Positions 11,502-23,856 of a DNA stretch of 39,547 nt are shown piece after piece. Below the pieces are notes generated by a model. That model made no database searches, was not told the origin of the DNA, and was given only the letters and a program-made list of their open reading frames with translations. The DNA is from Saccoglossus kowalevskii. Taxonomy: Eukaryota; Hemichordata; Enteropneusta; Harrimaniidae. Positions within the stretch are counted from its first letter, which is position 1. Each line of letters opens with the position of its first letter. Location: contig NW_003121417.1 in the NCBI RefSeq assembly GCF_000003605.2, forward strand, positions 170,442 through 209,988, written 5' to 3'. The translations under genes were made by a program, and so were the position numbers.

Positions 11502-14319
11502 TGATAATTTGTAACAGTATTTCCATAATTAGACATGATTTTAAAGGTGTCTAATACGAATTGATGTCATGGAATGAATTCAACCGTAGGCAGTAAAATA
11601 CAAGGTGCTAGCATACAAATACCCATTTGGCTGTAAGTAACGTGCATTTCTCACTTATCACACAGGTTTCAATTATCCGGTTCTCTTCGGTCGTAAACTA
11701 CTCACACATTTTACTACTGGAAAACTACTCAAACAATTTGAAGCGTGTTAAAATAGTCCTTCGGATGCAACATTGATAGCAAAGTGTCGAATTCAAACAC
11801 ATTACACCGATGTATCTACAATTTTACCAACTAAAATTCTCTCTTAAATGCTCAGTAACAGCATGAAGTGTGAAATGGTCTCGTTGATGAGTTCGTCATT
11901 TATTGCGTAATCGACGTACCGTCAGGGTTGTCATGTTACCGATAAACAGTGCAATAAATTACGCATTAGTGCTTGCGCAAAAAGTAGTTTCAAAATGCTT
12001 CTCTGCTTCATATGTACTGTTTAGTTGCATGTCAAGCCTTGTCACTCACATGCCACATCATCCATTACTGTATTTGAGCTGTACAGCGACAGACATGGTT
12101 GACTATACATTTCATGGTGTGTCAACGTCAGAGACGGCGGCACGAAAGTTTGCATGGAGAGGCGAGATCTTACCCCAAACATTTGTTAGAGTGAGCGACC
12201 GCCGCCACTGAACGTCCATGGTTGTGTTTACTACCAGAGCCATGTGAGAATACCAGGCAATCGTTAGCAATTATTATTTTTTTTCATTGTCATATCGGTG
12301 ATGTCGAAACAACCCACTCAATACTTGCCTTCGTTTGAAAATATCACGTTCATCACGTATGCTGTGCAATCTAGCGTGGTTCAACGTAATTTTGTTTAAT
12401 TTAACACGTGTTCGGAGGGGTGATGGATACATAACACTGAATTTGCATCTTTCTATGCGTAATACAGATAGAAACAAAACATTGGCATTACCATTAACAG
12501 GACGCCCGTGCTTTACACAGTAGATGATACGAGAAAGACGCCATTTGTAAATTGGTTGAGTTAAATTGCGATGTTTCAGCACAATGAATCACTAACTTAT
12601 TACTGATCGATTCAATCAGATTACTTTGTCTAACGTGATTGAAGACAATAATCACACACAGTAGAATGCACGTAATAAAACGAGTTTTTCGATAGCCACA
12701 TCGCACACAGATAACAGAATACGGACTGAACTCGCGTCATATAAATAACAGTAACGACCATGTGCGCACATTTTACTGGGCGATTACAGTGGAATTCACA
12801 GTCAGATAACCAGAGAGAGAGATACATTCACAGAGTGGAGAGATGCACATGTAGAGTACACACGCCCCTGAATTGGAACATTCATAAAACGTGGAACGAT
12901 TAGCGTAATTATTATTAAATCACCCACACATAGCAATACCGAATACATATGGATATCCATATCTCCACCCCGTGACACCCATCATGCTCATAATGCAGAT
13001 GACAATATTTAACCGCCTTTTATTCACACGGATGGCCACCCATGCTGCTAATAGAAATGCGACATATATATACACTATTACGAGTAAAATATTGTTTTCC
13101 TTTGACGAAACTAGTCATAGCTGATTCCTACTTTGGACAATTCACCCCGTACTCGTTCCCTGTATGACTACTTAGTATGCACAAAGTATAGGCTAAATAC
13201 TAGGATTCAAAACAAATAATATTTTCTTCGTCAATATCGAAAATATGTAAATTCATCAATGAATCAAATTAATTGTGTTATGATAGAATATATCTGAATT
13301 TTCTCATACCAAAGACACATCCTCCAACTCTAAAATACATTAACATTAATTGCACCACTCTTCCCATCTGCACAATTGAATGGTGGCCTGCGTCGATGAA
13401 CACGGTGATAATTATCTGATTTTGCGTAATTATATGTTATAGGCATTCTTTAAAAGGTCGCACATTATTCGGTAACGGTTGCTAGACAAATAAAGCGTGG
13501 CTTGTACAGTTGATAAACCTTAATAGCTGCAGGTATTCTGTTAGAGATAATTCATTCAAGGTTGTGGCAAATGTACCTAGCGGAAGTTGTTTTCATTGAG
13601 CGTGCGTGCAGCGAGACCCAGTAGCGTTTCTGTTGTTGTCATGAATACAGACGTAGCGAGTAGGCTGTTAAAGAACCCTTACGAATACTTTGCACTATAA
13701 AATATATAACGTTCACACGTTTTACTGACTTAATTAACAGAATTTGCTCGTGGCTTTTATTTTAACGATATTTAGCAGATGTGAACCACATTGCTAGAGC
13801 GTAATGGTCGAAGTAACTTAAATATTTGATGGCATCTTATTCTGATAATTGAATTCATAAATGCACACCAAAATGAATGAATTCGATATATTCATTTTAC
13901 AATATCCTCGAAGGTAAAAGAAAACGTTACTTCGGCTCGTGAATAACAGGAAAAGGTAAAGAAAAAAAATACAATTTTCAGGCAAAAAATCACTGGTTTG
14001 AAATTTACGATAACTACATTTGTAAAATATATTTTGTTATGGGGATGCGTCTCATGCATTGTACTAGAAAAACACACACGTTAAAACGTGACAGTGGATC
14101 CAATTAGACATAAATTATATAACAGAGTAATTAAATAGTAACTAACACCAAATAAAAGCTTATTTTCAAACGAACAATTAAGCCGTATGTTGAATTGAAT
14201 ATCTGGATACTGACATACTACGTAATTATTCACCTTTTATAAACATATGATTAATAATAATAATACTGAAATATGCGGACTGTGTGAAATAACCCCAATG
14301 CCACGTACTAACAAAATCA
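11502..14319. other. Non-coding stretch with minor open frames
   Basis: The longest ATG frame on the plus strand is 11933-12211 (92 codons, modestly higher G+C, ending in a basic tail). It has no domain, signal or supporting context. Overlapping frames at 12274-12706 on both strands are mutually exclusive and look like chance. The rest is AT-rich with no recognised element. Confidence 0.45.

Positions 14320-14347
<28 letters not shown>
14320..14347. repeat. (AT)n microsatellite
   Basis: About 14 AT units, lying 350 bases beyond the receptor stop codon. Confidence 0.95.
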
Positions 14348-14352
<5 letters not shown>

Positions 14353-14697
14353 TATTAATGTGTTTTTTGTAACACAAATATTTCGAAATAATTAATAGTT
14401 AATTACTATGCCACATGTGACAATTATTAATTGTTGTCTGTATACGAGTGAATAAATCAGCAACATATAATTCACCAACTGTTATTGTTTGTGTATACAC
14501 ACGGTATTGGGTATAGCTATTCTTCAATACGCTGTCTGCGTACACCGCTCCGGTCGTTTAGTTAAGGTATTGTCAGATACAATGTCGAGATGCATTTGTC
14601 CTGCGTGTTGATACAACCACATTATGCATACAGATAACGCCGAATGATGTTCAACGCAACCTTCGCTATTCGTGGTTTGATCTCAGATCTTTTTTTT
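14348..14697 (-). other. Receptor 3' flank, probable 3' UTR
   Basis: On the minus strand this follows the receptor stop codon. Eight A residues (T on the plus strand, 14690-14697) come directly after the TAG. No AATAAA or ATTAAA is obvious within 350 bases on the minus strand, so the cleavage site is not located. Confidence 0.35.
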
Positions 14698-15786
14698 CTA
14701 CATAGAGTAAACGTCTTTCGAGGGATGACAGTTCTGGGAAGCCGCCGCCGTACTTGCTGCTGCTGGGGTTCTTGAGGACATTGTTCGTGTTGATATTTGC
14801 TGTCTTAAGCTGCTTGCCTCGTGCGATCGACGCCGGTTTCCAAAACAGAATGCGTTCTTGAAGGCGAGTCTATAGGTTGAACTCAGCACATTGTAAATAA
14901 GAGGGTTTACTGCGGAATTCGTTTCTAGAAAAAACGTAGCTATGTTACCCAGGCAGTAAAGTTGGAGATGATATGCGTTGCTGGTTTCCTTGTAGTCAAA
15001 TTCGGCTATAAAGACGCCTGTCTGAAATAGCATTGGTATCAGGCACACATAATGTATTAAGGCAGTTGCAAGACAGACCCGTAAAATCTGCCTTTCTTTC
15101 CGGCGAGCAAGTACTGGGCGCGATGAGTTTCTTGCAACCATAATAATCAAAACATACATTGTTAGTACCACGACCATAATTGAAAACACAACAAATAGAA
15201 ATACTATTCTTCCTACCAGAGCACGGCCAAAGTCGGGTGACACGCAGTCCAGCACTGCCTCAGTTGCGAACAGACTACCGGCGCACCATATGAGGAAAAT
15301 TACGAAGGCAACGAACCGACTCTTGTGTATAATGCTGTCCCTGTAGATAACGGGTTTGCAAATGGCCAGGTAGCGTTCGATACTGATAGCGCTGATAGCA
15401 AACAGGGATACGTACTGGTAAAGGCGGTTGAAAAACAACATTGCACAATATTCCGTGTCCGTGAAGGAATTGTAGTCGGCAATGAAAAAACCGACCCACA
15501 TGGTGCAATGCCAGCACAGGTGCATCAAGTCGACGACTGCTAAGTTGACAAGGTATACATTCAAAATTGTACGCATTGCTTGGACCTGAGCCACAACGTA
15601 AATGAAAGTCAAATTGGTGAGCACTCCCAGGAAAGATATACAAAATCCGATCGAGTATTGCAAACTAGGGTGCATCGGGCACTCTACCTGGTAGGTGCCG
15701 TTGTAGTAGTAGTCGTACGAATCGGAGATATGTGTCATATTGAAGGCTAGATCGTCTCCGACGACAGCGAAATCATTGGAACTCAT
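14698..15786 (-). CDS. Class A G-protein-coupled receptor, TRH/ghrelin/neuromedin-U-receptor-like, intronless
   Basis: A complete 362-residue seven-transmembrane receptor in one exon, expected at the plasma membrane as a ligand-activated G-protein activator. The start is the ATG at 15786 with strong context CACCATGA and an in-frame TGA nine codons upstream (15811-15813). The extracellular N-terminus (1-43) has N-glycosylation sites at N16 and N29. Approximate helices: TM1 44-65 (N58), TM2 74-96 (LAVVD, D86), ECL1 W97, TM3 112-139 (C114; ERY, R138), TM4 157-177 (W167), ECL2 C181 for the disulfide, TM5 190-217, TM6 233-260 (P251), TM7 274-300 (NSAVNPLIYN, NPxxY at 294-298). Helix 8 follows, then C314 for possible palmitoylation and a Ser/Thr-rich tail ending YSM, a possible class II PDZ ligand. 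Oddities: no proline at 5.50 (I203 aligns) and L249 in place of W6.48. TM2, TM3 and TM7 best fit the TRH/ghrelin/neuromedin-U receptor group. The ligand is unknown. The class A call is near certain; the subgroup is about even. Confidence 0.95.
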   Translation of the reverse strand: MSSNDFAVVGDDLAFNMTHISDSYDYYYNGTYQVECPMHPSLQYSIGFCISFLGVLTNLTFIYVVAQVQAMRTILNVYLVNLAVVDLMHLCWHCTMWVGFFIADYNSFTDTEYCAMLFFNRLYQYVSLFAISAISIERYLAICKPVIYRDSIIHKSRFVAFVIFLIWCAGSLFATEAVLDCVSPDFGRALVGRIVFLFVVFSIMVVVLTMYVLIIMVARNSSRPVLARRKERQILRVCLATALIHYVCLIPMLFQTGVFIAEFDYKETSNAYHLQLYCLGNIATFFLETNSAVNPLIYNVLSSTYRLAFKNAFCFGNRRRSHEASSLRQQISTRTMSSRTPAAASTAAASQNCHPSKDVYSM

Positions 15787-16170
15787 GGTGAAATCAACGT
15801 TCTGGTAATTTCAGCAAACTCGCTAACTGAAATGTCTGAATATGACCGAGCCACTTCGGCGCAGAGCTGATGTTAACGTGATTGTATAGACGCGTTCGTG
15901 ACAATGATCAGCAACTCTCCCCAGCACAGTCCTATAAACGATGTTGCATCTCCAGTTGCTGGTTTCACGATGTACGTTCACAACGCTGGCCTGCCTAACT
16001 ATAGCTCGTAACTATGACGACCGCTTCATTACCCACACTCAGTAGCGCCAATTCAACAGTCGTCAGCACGTAGTCACGTGGCCAGTGCAGCGGAACAGTG
16101 CACGAGACACATGCGCGATGAATAGAATATGTTTCCAAAGCAATTGTGACGCCGAATCAGACCCAATCAG
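15787..16170 (-). promoter_or_regulatory. Receptor 5' flank: probable 5' UTR and promoter
   Basis: This 380-base segment has more G+C and CpG than the surroundings. CCAAT boxes lie at 16048-16052 and 16163-16167 (CCAATCAG, a good NF-Y match), a CACGTG E-box at 16075-16080, and a half NRF1-like ATGCGCGA near 16109-16116. There is no TATA box in orientation within 300 bases of the ATG. AG-ended pyrimidine-containing stretches close to the ATG on the minus strand could be acceptors of a 5' UTR intron, but this is not resolved. Confidence 0.4.
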
Positions 16171-17159
16171 GGCGCACTCTAGTATCGCGGAAGCCATTGT
16201 GGATAATGTATGTCATGTGTATATGTGTGCGTGTGATATCGAATAATATCTGGCCAGACAGCCGCCAATTGCCGAGCTCAATGACATACTCTTTTGTCGC
16301 ATTATCCGTAACGATAAATAGTATTTATACAAATACTTATTGGATCCCTTGTCCAATAAGTAGGTAAAACACCCGAATAAACGGGCATAAACCGTCGGGT
16401 TGACATACACAATCCTGTCTTATATTGAACACAATTCGATGGTTGTCAGATACTCACTCGTGCAATCATTCGATGGCCATGCATGACACAATCTTTTTCT
16501 AGTATCGCAGTTCGTAAATAAATAATCCCCCTTAAGTCTATAATTCCGGTTATTGTAGGCAACCTAACTCCAACCCAAAGGACAAATGCATCAGACAATA
16601 TTGTATAATTATACAGCTGAATACTATGGAGTAGTCTGTTGTGAACATTTTCAAATAAATACATGAATATATAAGGCTGTCATTTGAATATTTCGCGCCC
16701 AAGAACATTGTGTCCATTACCATATGACAAAGTGGTCGCATTGGAATATCCACTGCGACCGAATGTACTCATGTCATAACCAAAAGTAATTCTGACCACG
16801 ATAACATACCTCAAACTTGTTCTAACCGTTTCCCCTGCAAAATATTTTTTCGCTGATATTGTCCCCAGTGTCTAGCACAAGCACATTAGCCATTATTACA
16901 AGTCCTATGACAATATTTTGCCAGATTCGAATTTGAGAAACAAATAATTTATCGCGTATTCTTCAAATATTCAACTCCCAGACAGCTACGCGTGGATATC
17001 GTCTACGGCACACTTAAATATAATTGGAGTGTGTGAACCAGCTCATGTAGGTGTATGTTACAATGCGTGCTGATCATGATATATATATAATATACATGTA
17101 ACAAGCTTTTCTAGCAGTTTATATACGTATCAAGACAACTGTAATAAGATAGACTGACG
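16171..17159. other. Non-coding stretch
   Basis: A TG-rich patch lies near 16205-16235. Small overlapping frames on both strands (16146-16753) have no domains. Nothing else is supported. Confidence 0.5.
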
Positions 17160-17160
17160 T

Positions 17161-17223
<63 letters not shown>

Positions 17224-17227
17224 TTTT
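17160..17227. repeat. (TTTA)n microsatellite, about 17 units
   Basis: Pure TTTA units, the same motif as the 6.0-kb tract but on the opposite strand. Flanks of the two tracts are unrelated, so they do not look like tails of one retroelement family. Confidence 0.97.
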
Positions 17228-18460
17228 CAGCTGCTCCAGTTGTTCTTAAAAACAATGATAACAACCAGAAGAAGTATGATATTACATAGAGAGGATATGT
17301 TCTAAATAAATATAAAAATAAATAAATCCTTAATACATTTACTTACTTTCTATCTTGCTTTAAACAGAAGAAATTGAAAATTCAACCAGAGCGTGTGCAT
17401 CATAACTCTTCCTTTCTATAAAATATCTTGAAAGGAGAATGTTATCTTCTGAGACAATTGTTATTTAACCCACCGAAAATGTTCTAGAATTTTTAATTGC
17501 GAACTGCATTGATGGTGTGATATATGTAAGTTACTATAGTAACCGGGAACATATTATTAATTGCTTTGAACATCATACATCTTCACTGCTCTTCAACCTG
17601 TATATTCGTCATTTAAGCGTTTGATGTAGACTTTCCAGCTGGGATTTTTACATCAACAATTACGAATGAAGGCTACGTGATACAAAATATAGAAGAGTGA
17701 TCGGCGTAGCTCGAACCAAAAAAAGCATGGATATGTTTTTTTTTCAAAAGGAGTAACAACGAACATACTTTCTTTAACGGAAGCAATATACGTCGCATCC
17801 ATTATAATAATAATAATCACCATTATATGGTATTTTATATCTTGTTTAGAAAAATACTGTGATTAATTCTTCTTATAAATCCGACAGTATCTTCCAGTGT
17901 TTAAATTGTACAACACATAAGAGGACCAACAGCCGTTTTAAAGCAGCCATTGAAATTGTATTTCCAAGCAGCTTCCACACATTACTCGAATTCGTTTTGA
18001 AACACAAGTATAACACAAGTATAATTGCTGTATACTGAGTAAAGTTCGATGTCTGTCACAGGTGGTAAATGAAAATATCTGTGATAGCTACAGATATAAC
18101 CGCAATTTAACTATACATAAAAGAAATCACAGATGACTGAAAATTTCTCTCGAATTTATTGAATCGCTTTACTGAATGAAATTTGAAATCATCAAATCAA
18201 AAAGTCCATCCGTCCTTTCTCTACCGTAAGACAACAAAACGAACAGCCCAATAACTAAAGTTAACAGAATACGATTTTAAAGTACCGCAATCTACTTCTA
18301 TTTAATTTGTAAAGATGGACTTTATTAAGGAGAGTGCGATCCATCAGTGGTGAGTCCGAGTCCCTTAAGTTGAAGCGGGCACAATAGAACACTACTTGAA
18401 TATCTCCAGGAACACTCACTTGTTCGCATTTTATCAGCACTCCGATAATATCAACGCTTC
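17228..18460. other. Non-coding stretch with an X-box-like palindrome
   Basis: A perfect 14-bp palindrome GTTACTATAGTAAC at 17530-17543 fits the degenerate RFX X-box RYYNYYATRRNRAC. An 11-bp unit is duplicated in tandem at 18001-18022. Otherwise no feature is supported. Confidence 0.45.
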
Positions 18461-18844
18461 TCATAAGCATTTCCTAGAATATCTCAATGAGTTAGCAAAT
18501 GTGTGGCCTAGCCCCTGAGTGAATTTTAGTCCTCTTTTATGTTCCCGCCATTTGTAATTTTTAAAAAGCTGGTTGTTCGATATGATACAATCTAATTGTG
18601 GACGAGATAATACAAGGGCCTTTGGCGTTAATCGTGGATGAGGAACAGAGGCGAGAATCGCACAATTTAAAATGAGATTATTACATTCACGTTTACACCT
18701 CGAGGTTATTCGCCTCGCGTCCTGTGCGTGCCCAAGCAAACGTTTTTCGAACGATGGAGACTGATTTAAACTACTATTGGTCGGAAAATGTTGCATCAAA
18801 GCCATTCTATTACCGTGCCATTGGCGGTCGCATTGGCCTGACAT
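18461..18844 (-). CDS. Hypothetical 127-codon open frame
   Basis: A minus-strand ATG-started frame (A at -3) in a patch with more G+C than its flanks. The predicted peptide is soluble and basic, with five cysteines, no signal peptide, no membrane segment and no domain I recognise. It has no visible neighbours in an arrangement that suggests a role. A frame of this length is only slightly beyond what chance gives across six frames of 39.5 kb, so it may be an exon, a decayed gene or coincidence. Confidence 0.2.
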   Translation of the reverse strand: MSGQCDRQWHGNRMALMQHFPTNSSLNQSPSFEKRLLGHAQDARRITSRCKRECNNLILNCAILASVPHPRLTPKALVLSRPQLDCIISNNQLFKNYKWREHKRGLKFTQGLGHTFANSLRYSRKCL

Positions 18845-21442
18845 AATTTATTAACATCAAGACGTAAATGCACATTAACTGACACATACAAGCAATATCT
18901 ATTTACAAATTAGATTGTAGGTGTTTGTTGTGCTCGCTGATGATAACTGAAACACTTCCTTATCACACTTCTAGTGCCACATTAACAAAAAACCAAAAGG
19001 AAAAAAGACTGGAAGACGCGATACAATAAATTAATGACAGAAAAGTAAAAGCAAACGCAAACATCTGCAATGAAATCTGTACGTGTTTTGTACAAGCCTG
19101 TGCATTTATAATTGGAATCAGATAAAATAGGTAACTTTGTTAATAAGACTGGGGCTTTTCACGTGTCAATATTGTTTGTTTTTCAAAATTTAATAGAGGA
19201 TAATTAATAATTGTTCAAGCTGTAATCCATTTCTCAGTCTCCTTACAAATACACGCAGGCGGACTCAATGTAAATAACTAATAATATAACCAAACATGCA
19301 CGACAATAATTGCCAAATCCCATTTGATTAACATGGTGCATTGTTTTAAGCCCCCAATTAAAATTAAGACGTTATATTACCAGAGAGTCGTGTACGGATA
19401 CAAAGGATATCAAAAGCCCTTACAATTTTAATCACGGGAGTTAGAAAGTAATAAATATATCCGTGACTTCTCGCTGTTAGGTTTTAACATTATTTTATCG
19501 TAGGCAGATATGATTTTCTTTTGCATATTTTATCCGCAGCTCAAAGCATAATTTTCTAATCTCTCTAAAAAATACGTAAGGTAATAATATCCCGTTTCAT
19601 TATCGTTCGAATTGCGAGATTATTAGGTATATTTTTGATGATTCAGTTGGCATGGCAACCGTCATAGCCTAGCTGATCATCTGTTAGTACCGACTTAGGA
19701 CTAAAGGTTCTCCTATTGCTTTTTTAGTGACATTTAATTTTTATTTCCCTTACTATCGTCGTTGTCAGTGTAAGGTTACGTTAGATATCTAATTGTTTGC
19801 TGAATTCTGCACCTGTATACTCTTTGAAAAAATGTAATCATTGTTTCGTTGTTTCATGGTTCTTCCTCCTAAAGTGATAACACTGAAAAAGGTAAAATTT
19901 TGTAAAAAAAAACGCATAAGATTGTTTCATTCAAAAGAAAAAAAAAACGTTTACCTGGTAAAATAATAATAAATAAATGGTCGATAGATGGATTACGAAA
20001 AAAGCCAGAAACGTTTTAGCGATGTCATACAACAGCTGGTTGACAGTAAATATATATTTGATGAGCTTCCGTGTCTTCTTAGTACTAGTGACAAAGTGGT
20101 GGTGTTCATCCCGATTTGCTGTCATTTCGTACATAGATGGTCGAGTTAACATGAACAGTGAATCAAGATAGTGGGTACTATTAGCGAGAATAGTGCTGAC
20201 TATGGGTGATTTGTGAATGAAGAACATATTACGCAAGGAGTCGATTTCCAAAATGACAGAGTCTGTGTGCTTTACGCTTTTAATAGCAGCGAGTCAAGAA
20301 CAAGTCCAATCACAAAACGATATATAACCTGTATATGTGAGATATACCGGACATTGAAATTAGCCAGTGTCGTTCTCATGGACAACAATTTCATTACACA
20401 CACAAAACCTCATTACCGGAACTGGTGAAACTGTCGATAGTTTGCTGTTGCGAAAACGTCGCAATCTCTAGAAATGTTGGTACGGTACTGATGCTAAAAT
20501 CGCAATTCGACTGGTACATCTAGTGCAAGTTGCTTATATCATTGACGTTAATCTGGTCTAATAACGGGTCATGTAAACTTTATTTCTGTAAGCAAGTTTT
20601 CTTGGTCACGTCCGCGAGCCAGGGTAACTGTGCTGTGGGATAAAATCAGTTGGGTGCATTATTCTTAAGAGTTAGAATGACAGTTGGTTGCTAGGGCTGA
20701 AAGTCCATCGCTCTAATATCATGTTTATCATTTTAATGTATACGTGCTTACGGATTTTAATGATAATTATCGCGGTTACCTTAATTATCTGCATCAATTA
20801 CGGTATATTTTTAACGCTGCAGTAGAAAATTGTCTCATGTTCATCGGTAATTGAAAAAAACTGCGTGATTTTTGTAGTGACGATAGTTACGAGTGATTTG
20901 ATTTTAATGTTTCAGAACAGAACCTTTATAAAAACATACTAGGTCCAGCGAAGCTCAACAGGGTGCATTCTGGATTGACCACTTTATAATTAAAAAAAAA
21001 ACTGTTCTTATCATTAACCACAATTTGATGGGCTGATACATTTCCAATGATTAAATTTGTAATTTTGAGTATCTTCTTCAATATTTGGGAATATAGGGGA
21101 AGCAATAACAGTGCCAGATATATTAATTGGTCAAGTTAGGATAACTGTGCATTACGTAACTATGTTGCGTTTCCATGGGATTTCAAGTTAATCAACATTT
21201 CTGGTGAAGTCATTGCTCATCATACACAGTGCAATGAACTGTTTCATTGTTGTTGCATTGCTTTGCTTATCAGTGAGCAATTAAACCAACAACAAAAAAT
21301 CCAAAAATATCTCTAATCATTTCTCATTTCATTTTTTCGCGCTTGTTAACAAAAAAAATGAAATGAACAAGGATTTTAATAAGTCTTGGATAGTCGTTAG
21401 TTAGTTCGTCGAATAAACTAACTGCATCATTAGGAAGTTGTC
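18845..21442. other. Non-coding stretch
   Basis: AT-rich with several poly(A)/poly(T) runs. A near X-box GTTGGCATGGCAAC lies at 19646-19659 and an E-box at 19160-19165. Open frames of 64-106 codons around 19931-20428 overlap on opposite strands and lack domains. Confidence 0.45.
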
Positions 21443-21682
21443 ATGGTCACGCGGATATCGTTAATACATGTATATAACGTTAGTCAATTTGTCGATTTGT
21501 CTATTAATAACAATGCTAACGATCAGTATGTAAAGAGCAGTTTATCGGATATCAATTTTGATCATGAGATGGTGGTTTTGCATACTGAAATTGAACCTCA
21601 AATTAGTAATGAGTCCCCGGGCAAATCCGTAGGACTATATGGTATCTCTGGTAAGCTTTTTCAGTATTCTGATAGTCAATAG
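21443..21682 (+). CDS. Hypothetical small ORF or first coding exon (79 codons)
   Basis: Starts at an ATG with good context (GTCATGG), four codons after an in-frame TAG, so this is the first usable ATG of the frame. The peptide is polar and varied (Asn/Ser/Asp-rich), unlike the Tyr/Ile/Phe-rich chance frames elsewhere. A donor-like CTCTG|gtaagc after 21650 would make 21443-21650 a 208-bp first coding exon; unspliced, the frame ends at TAG 21680-21682. No signal peptide, membrane helix or known domain is visible. An unproven candidate. Confidence 0.2.
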   Translation: MVTRISLIHVYNVSQFVDLSINNNANDQYVKSSLSDINFDHEMVVLHTEIEPQISNESPGKSVGLYGISGKLFQYSDSQ

Positions 21683-23856
21683 CGCGTTATATATACATGT
21701 AATATCTATGCGTGATATTACCTGTGTTCTGATTACGAAAAACAAAGTCCATGACGGAAGTGACGTAACTAATTATCAATTTTGGTGAATGAACTCATTT
21801 GTTATTATGCACTACTGATCATCAGGTTGGATTTTAAGGAAGATCTCTCTACACATGTTTGTATTTTCCTATTAAACGGAAATTAAATTTTATAACCAGC
21901 ATAATAGCCTTGTATTTTTATTATATCGTGACGCTTAGGAAGCTTTTCACCGAGTCAATCACTGAACTCATTTTAGAAAACTGTTTGATATGACATTTTA
22001 CTTTTTATTGAGAGGTTTATAGTTTTTTTTGGTACAGAAAACATTCGTTTAGAAGTGTATGGCTGGGTAAAATATTATGCCGTTTTAATGTATATATTGA
22101 TTGTTTTCGCCGATCACTTTTTGCAATTCTCGTTTATGATTTTTATTTCGATTGGACGTGGGCAAATGACATGAAAATGTACTACTATCCCTTTTTTGCG
22201 AGTAAAGGTTTAAAACAATATAATTGATGGGTGTTCCATCATAGCAAAGAAGCAAGATATAAACACTCAACATACTGTATGTATCAGTGTCATATATCGG
22301 AATGTTTTTTCCGTGACATTTAACAATGGGCATTGTTATCTGGGAGATGCAACTCTGATAGTAACGGCAAATGCAACATTTCCTCGGCCAAGATAATTAT
22401 CATTATCGGTAGTCTGCAGCTTTAAATTTCTTGTTTCCCAGGAGTTAAATTGTATTTTTTTTATCATAAGAAGCATACCATTTTGTTCGTGTTTTCTATG
22501 ACAAACGCTTTATATTTGTTTTTATAAATATTATTATAAGTTCAGGAGATAAGAATTTAAAGATGATTAAGGCGTTTCCCTGCTTTAGCACATGAACATT
22601 CAATTAATCTGCAATCGGAAGTATTCGGGCAAAGTTGTGTTGTCCAAGATTGCGGAAAATATCGGCGTGTTATATTATATGGTTGGACTTACCCGCGATG
22701 TTTTTAGACAGGAATTGTTCACTTAATTGGGTACTAGAATATACCAGAATATACCGTTATCTAGATTTAGACAATTTTGTATATATGATGAAATCATCAC
22801 GGTAATTGATACAAAAGTATGCGATTCAGTCAACTGCTGACAGTTGAAGTCTGACCATGCATGTCTTCACAAGTTAATGCTTCCCATATATTTGGTTGCC
22901 AAATACGAGAATGTAATATGAAGTTTGTCTTGACACGTAATCTAAAAAACAATCAAACTGAAACACATTAGTCGATTACATATTCGTTATCAGCGTCCAA
23001 ACATTTCCACATATTTGCATTGAGATTAAAACTGTTGTTTTGTCATTTTGTTTTTTATGATATTATTATTACTATTTTGGCGTGTACGATCAATATTTTT
23101 GTGGTAGTATAAACAGATTGATAAATGCTTAATGTGTTGTTCTTCCGTGCACCAGCTGTAGACCAAATAATTGCAATGGTATGGTTCATACCGATTAAGG
23201 TGGCCGACGCAAAGGAATATGAACCTTGCAAAGGAACATTTCACTGTGTACAATTGTACTTTGTGACTTGGATTACATTTTCAAGTAAATTATTTTACAT
23301 TATCTGTTTGTAGCTCTATGAAATAACACTTCAAGATATGTAGCTAGTAGAATGTGTATGTTGTATTTGCCGCTTTGCACAATGCATCACTAATAGCACA
23401 GTAGTATTTGTGGTTTATTCATCTGTGGGTTTTTATGGAGGAAAGGTCACCAAACCGATCCACTGTTATTAACAACATTCATGCATGAGTTGTATTCAAC
23501 CCTTTAGCCACACGTTGGCGAACTTGAGTAAAGTAGTCTAAAGTAGAGACATAATTTACAATGATGCTTACAAAAGGAATCGTGTTGCCCCGAGAGAATA
23601 CATATGACACCCATTGTTATATCACGGTGATTCATTTCCACACTTTGAAATCATTGAACGACTCACGAATGATACAGGGAATGCATTTATGCTGTAACTA
23701 ATTTTCCTTTTAAGGATTACATTTGGTAGATTTACTGTTTACTTATTTATGTTATAGTTTTCAAAATTACATCATCTTTGAATGTTCTTGACATGCTTTC
23801 AAAATGTCACACACTAAAGTGATTATGATGATGCCAAATACTTCTTAATTTATATG
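21683..23856. other. Non-coding stretch
   Basis: AT-rich. A 10-bp unit AGAATATACC occurs twice in tandem near 22736-22756. No gene or larger element is supported. Confidence 0.5.

Noticed and set aside
12274-12706. Overlapping frames of 62-102 codons on both strands
   Set aside because: They are mutually exclusive, have no domains and fit chance expectation.
15275-15643. 122- and 60-codon minus frames and a 72-codon plus frame inside the receptor
   Set aside because: They are out-of-frame shadows of the receptor coding sequence with no features of their own.
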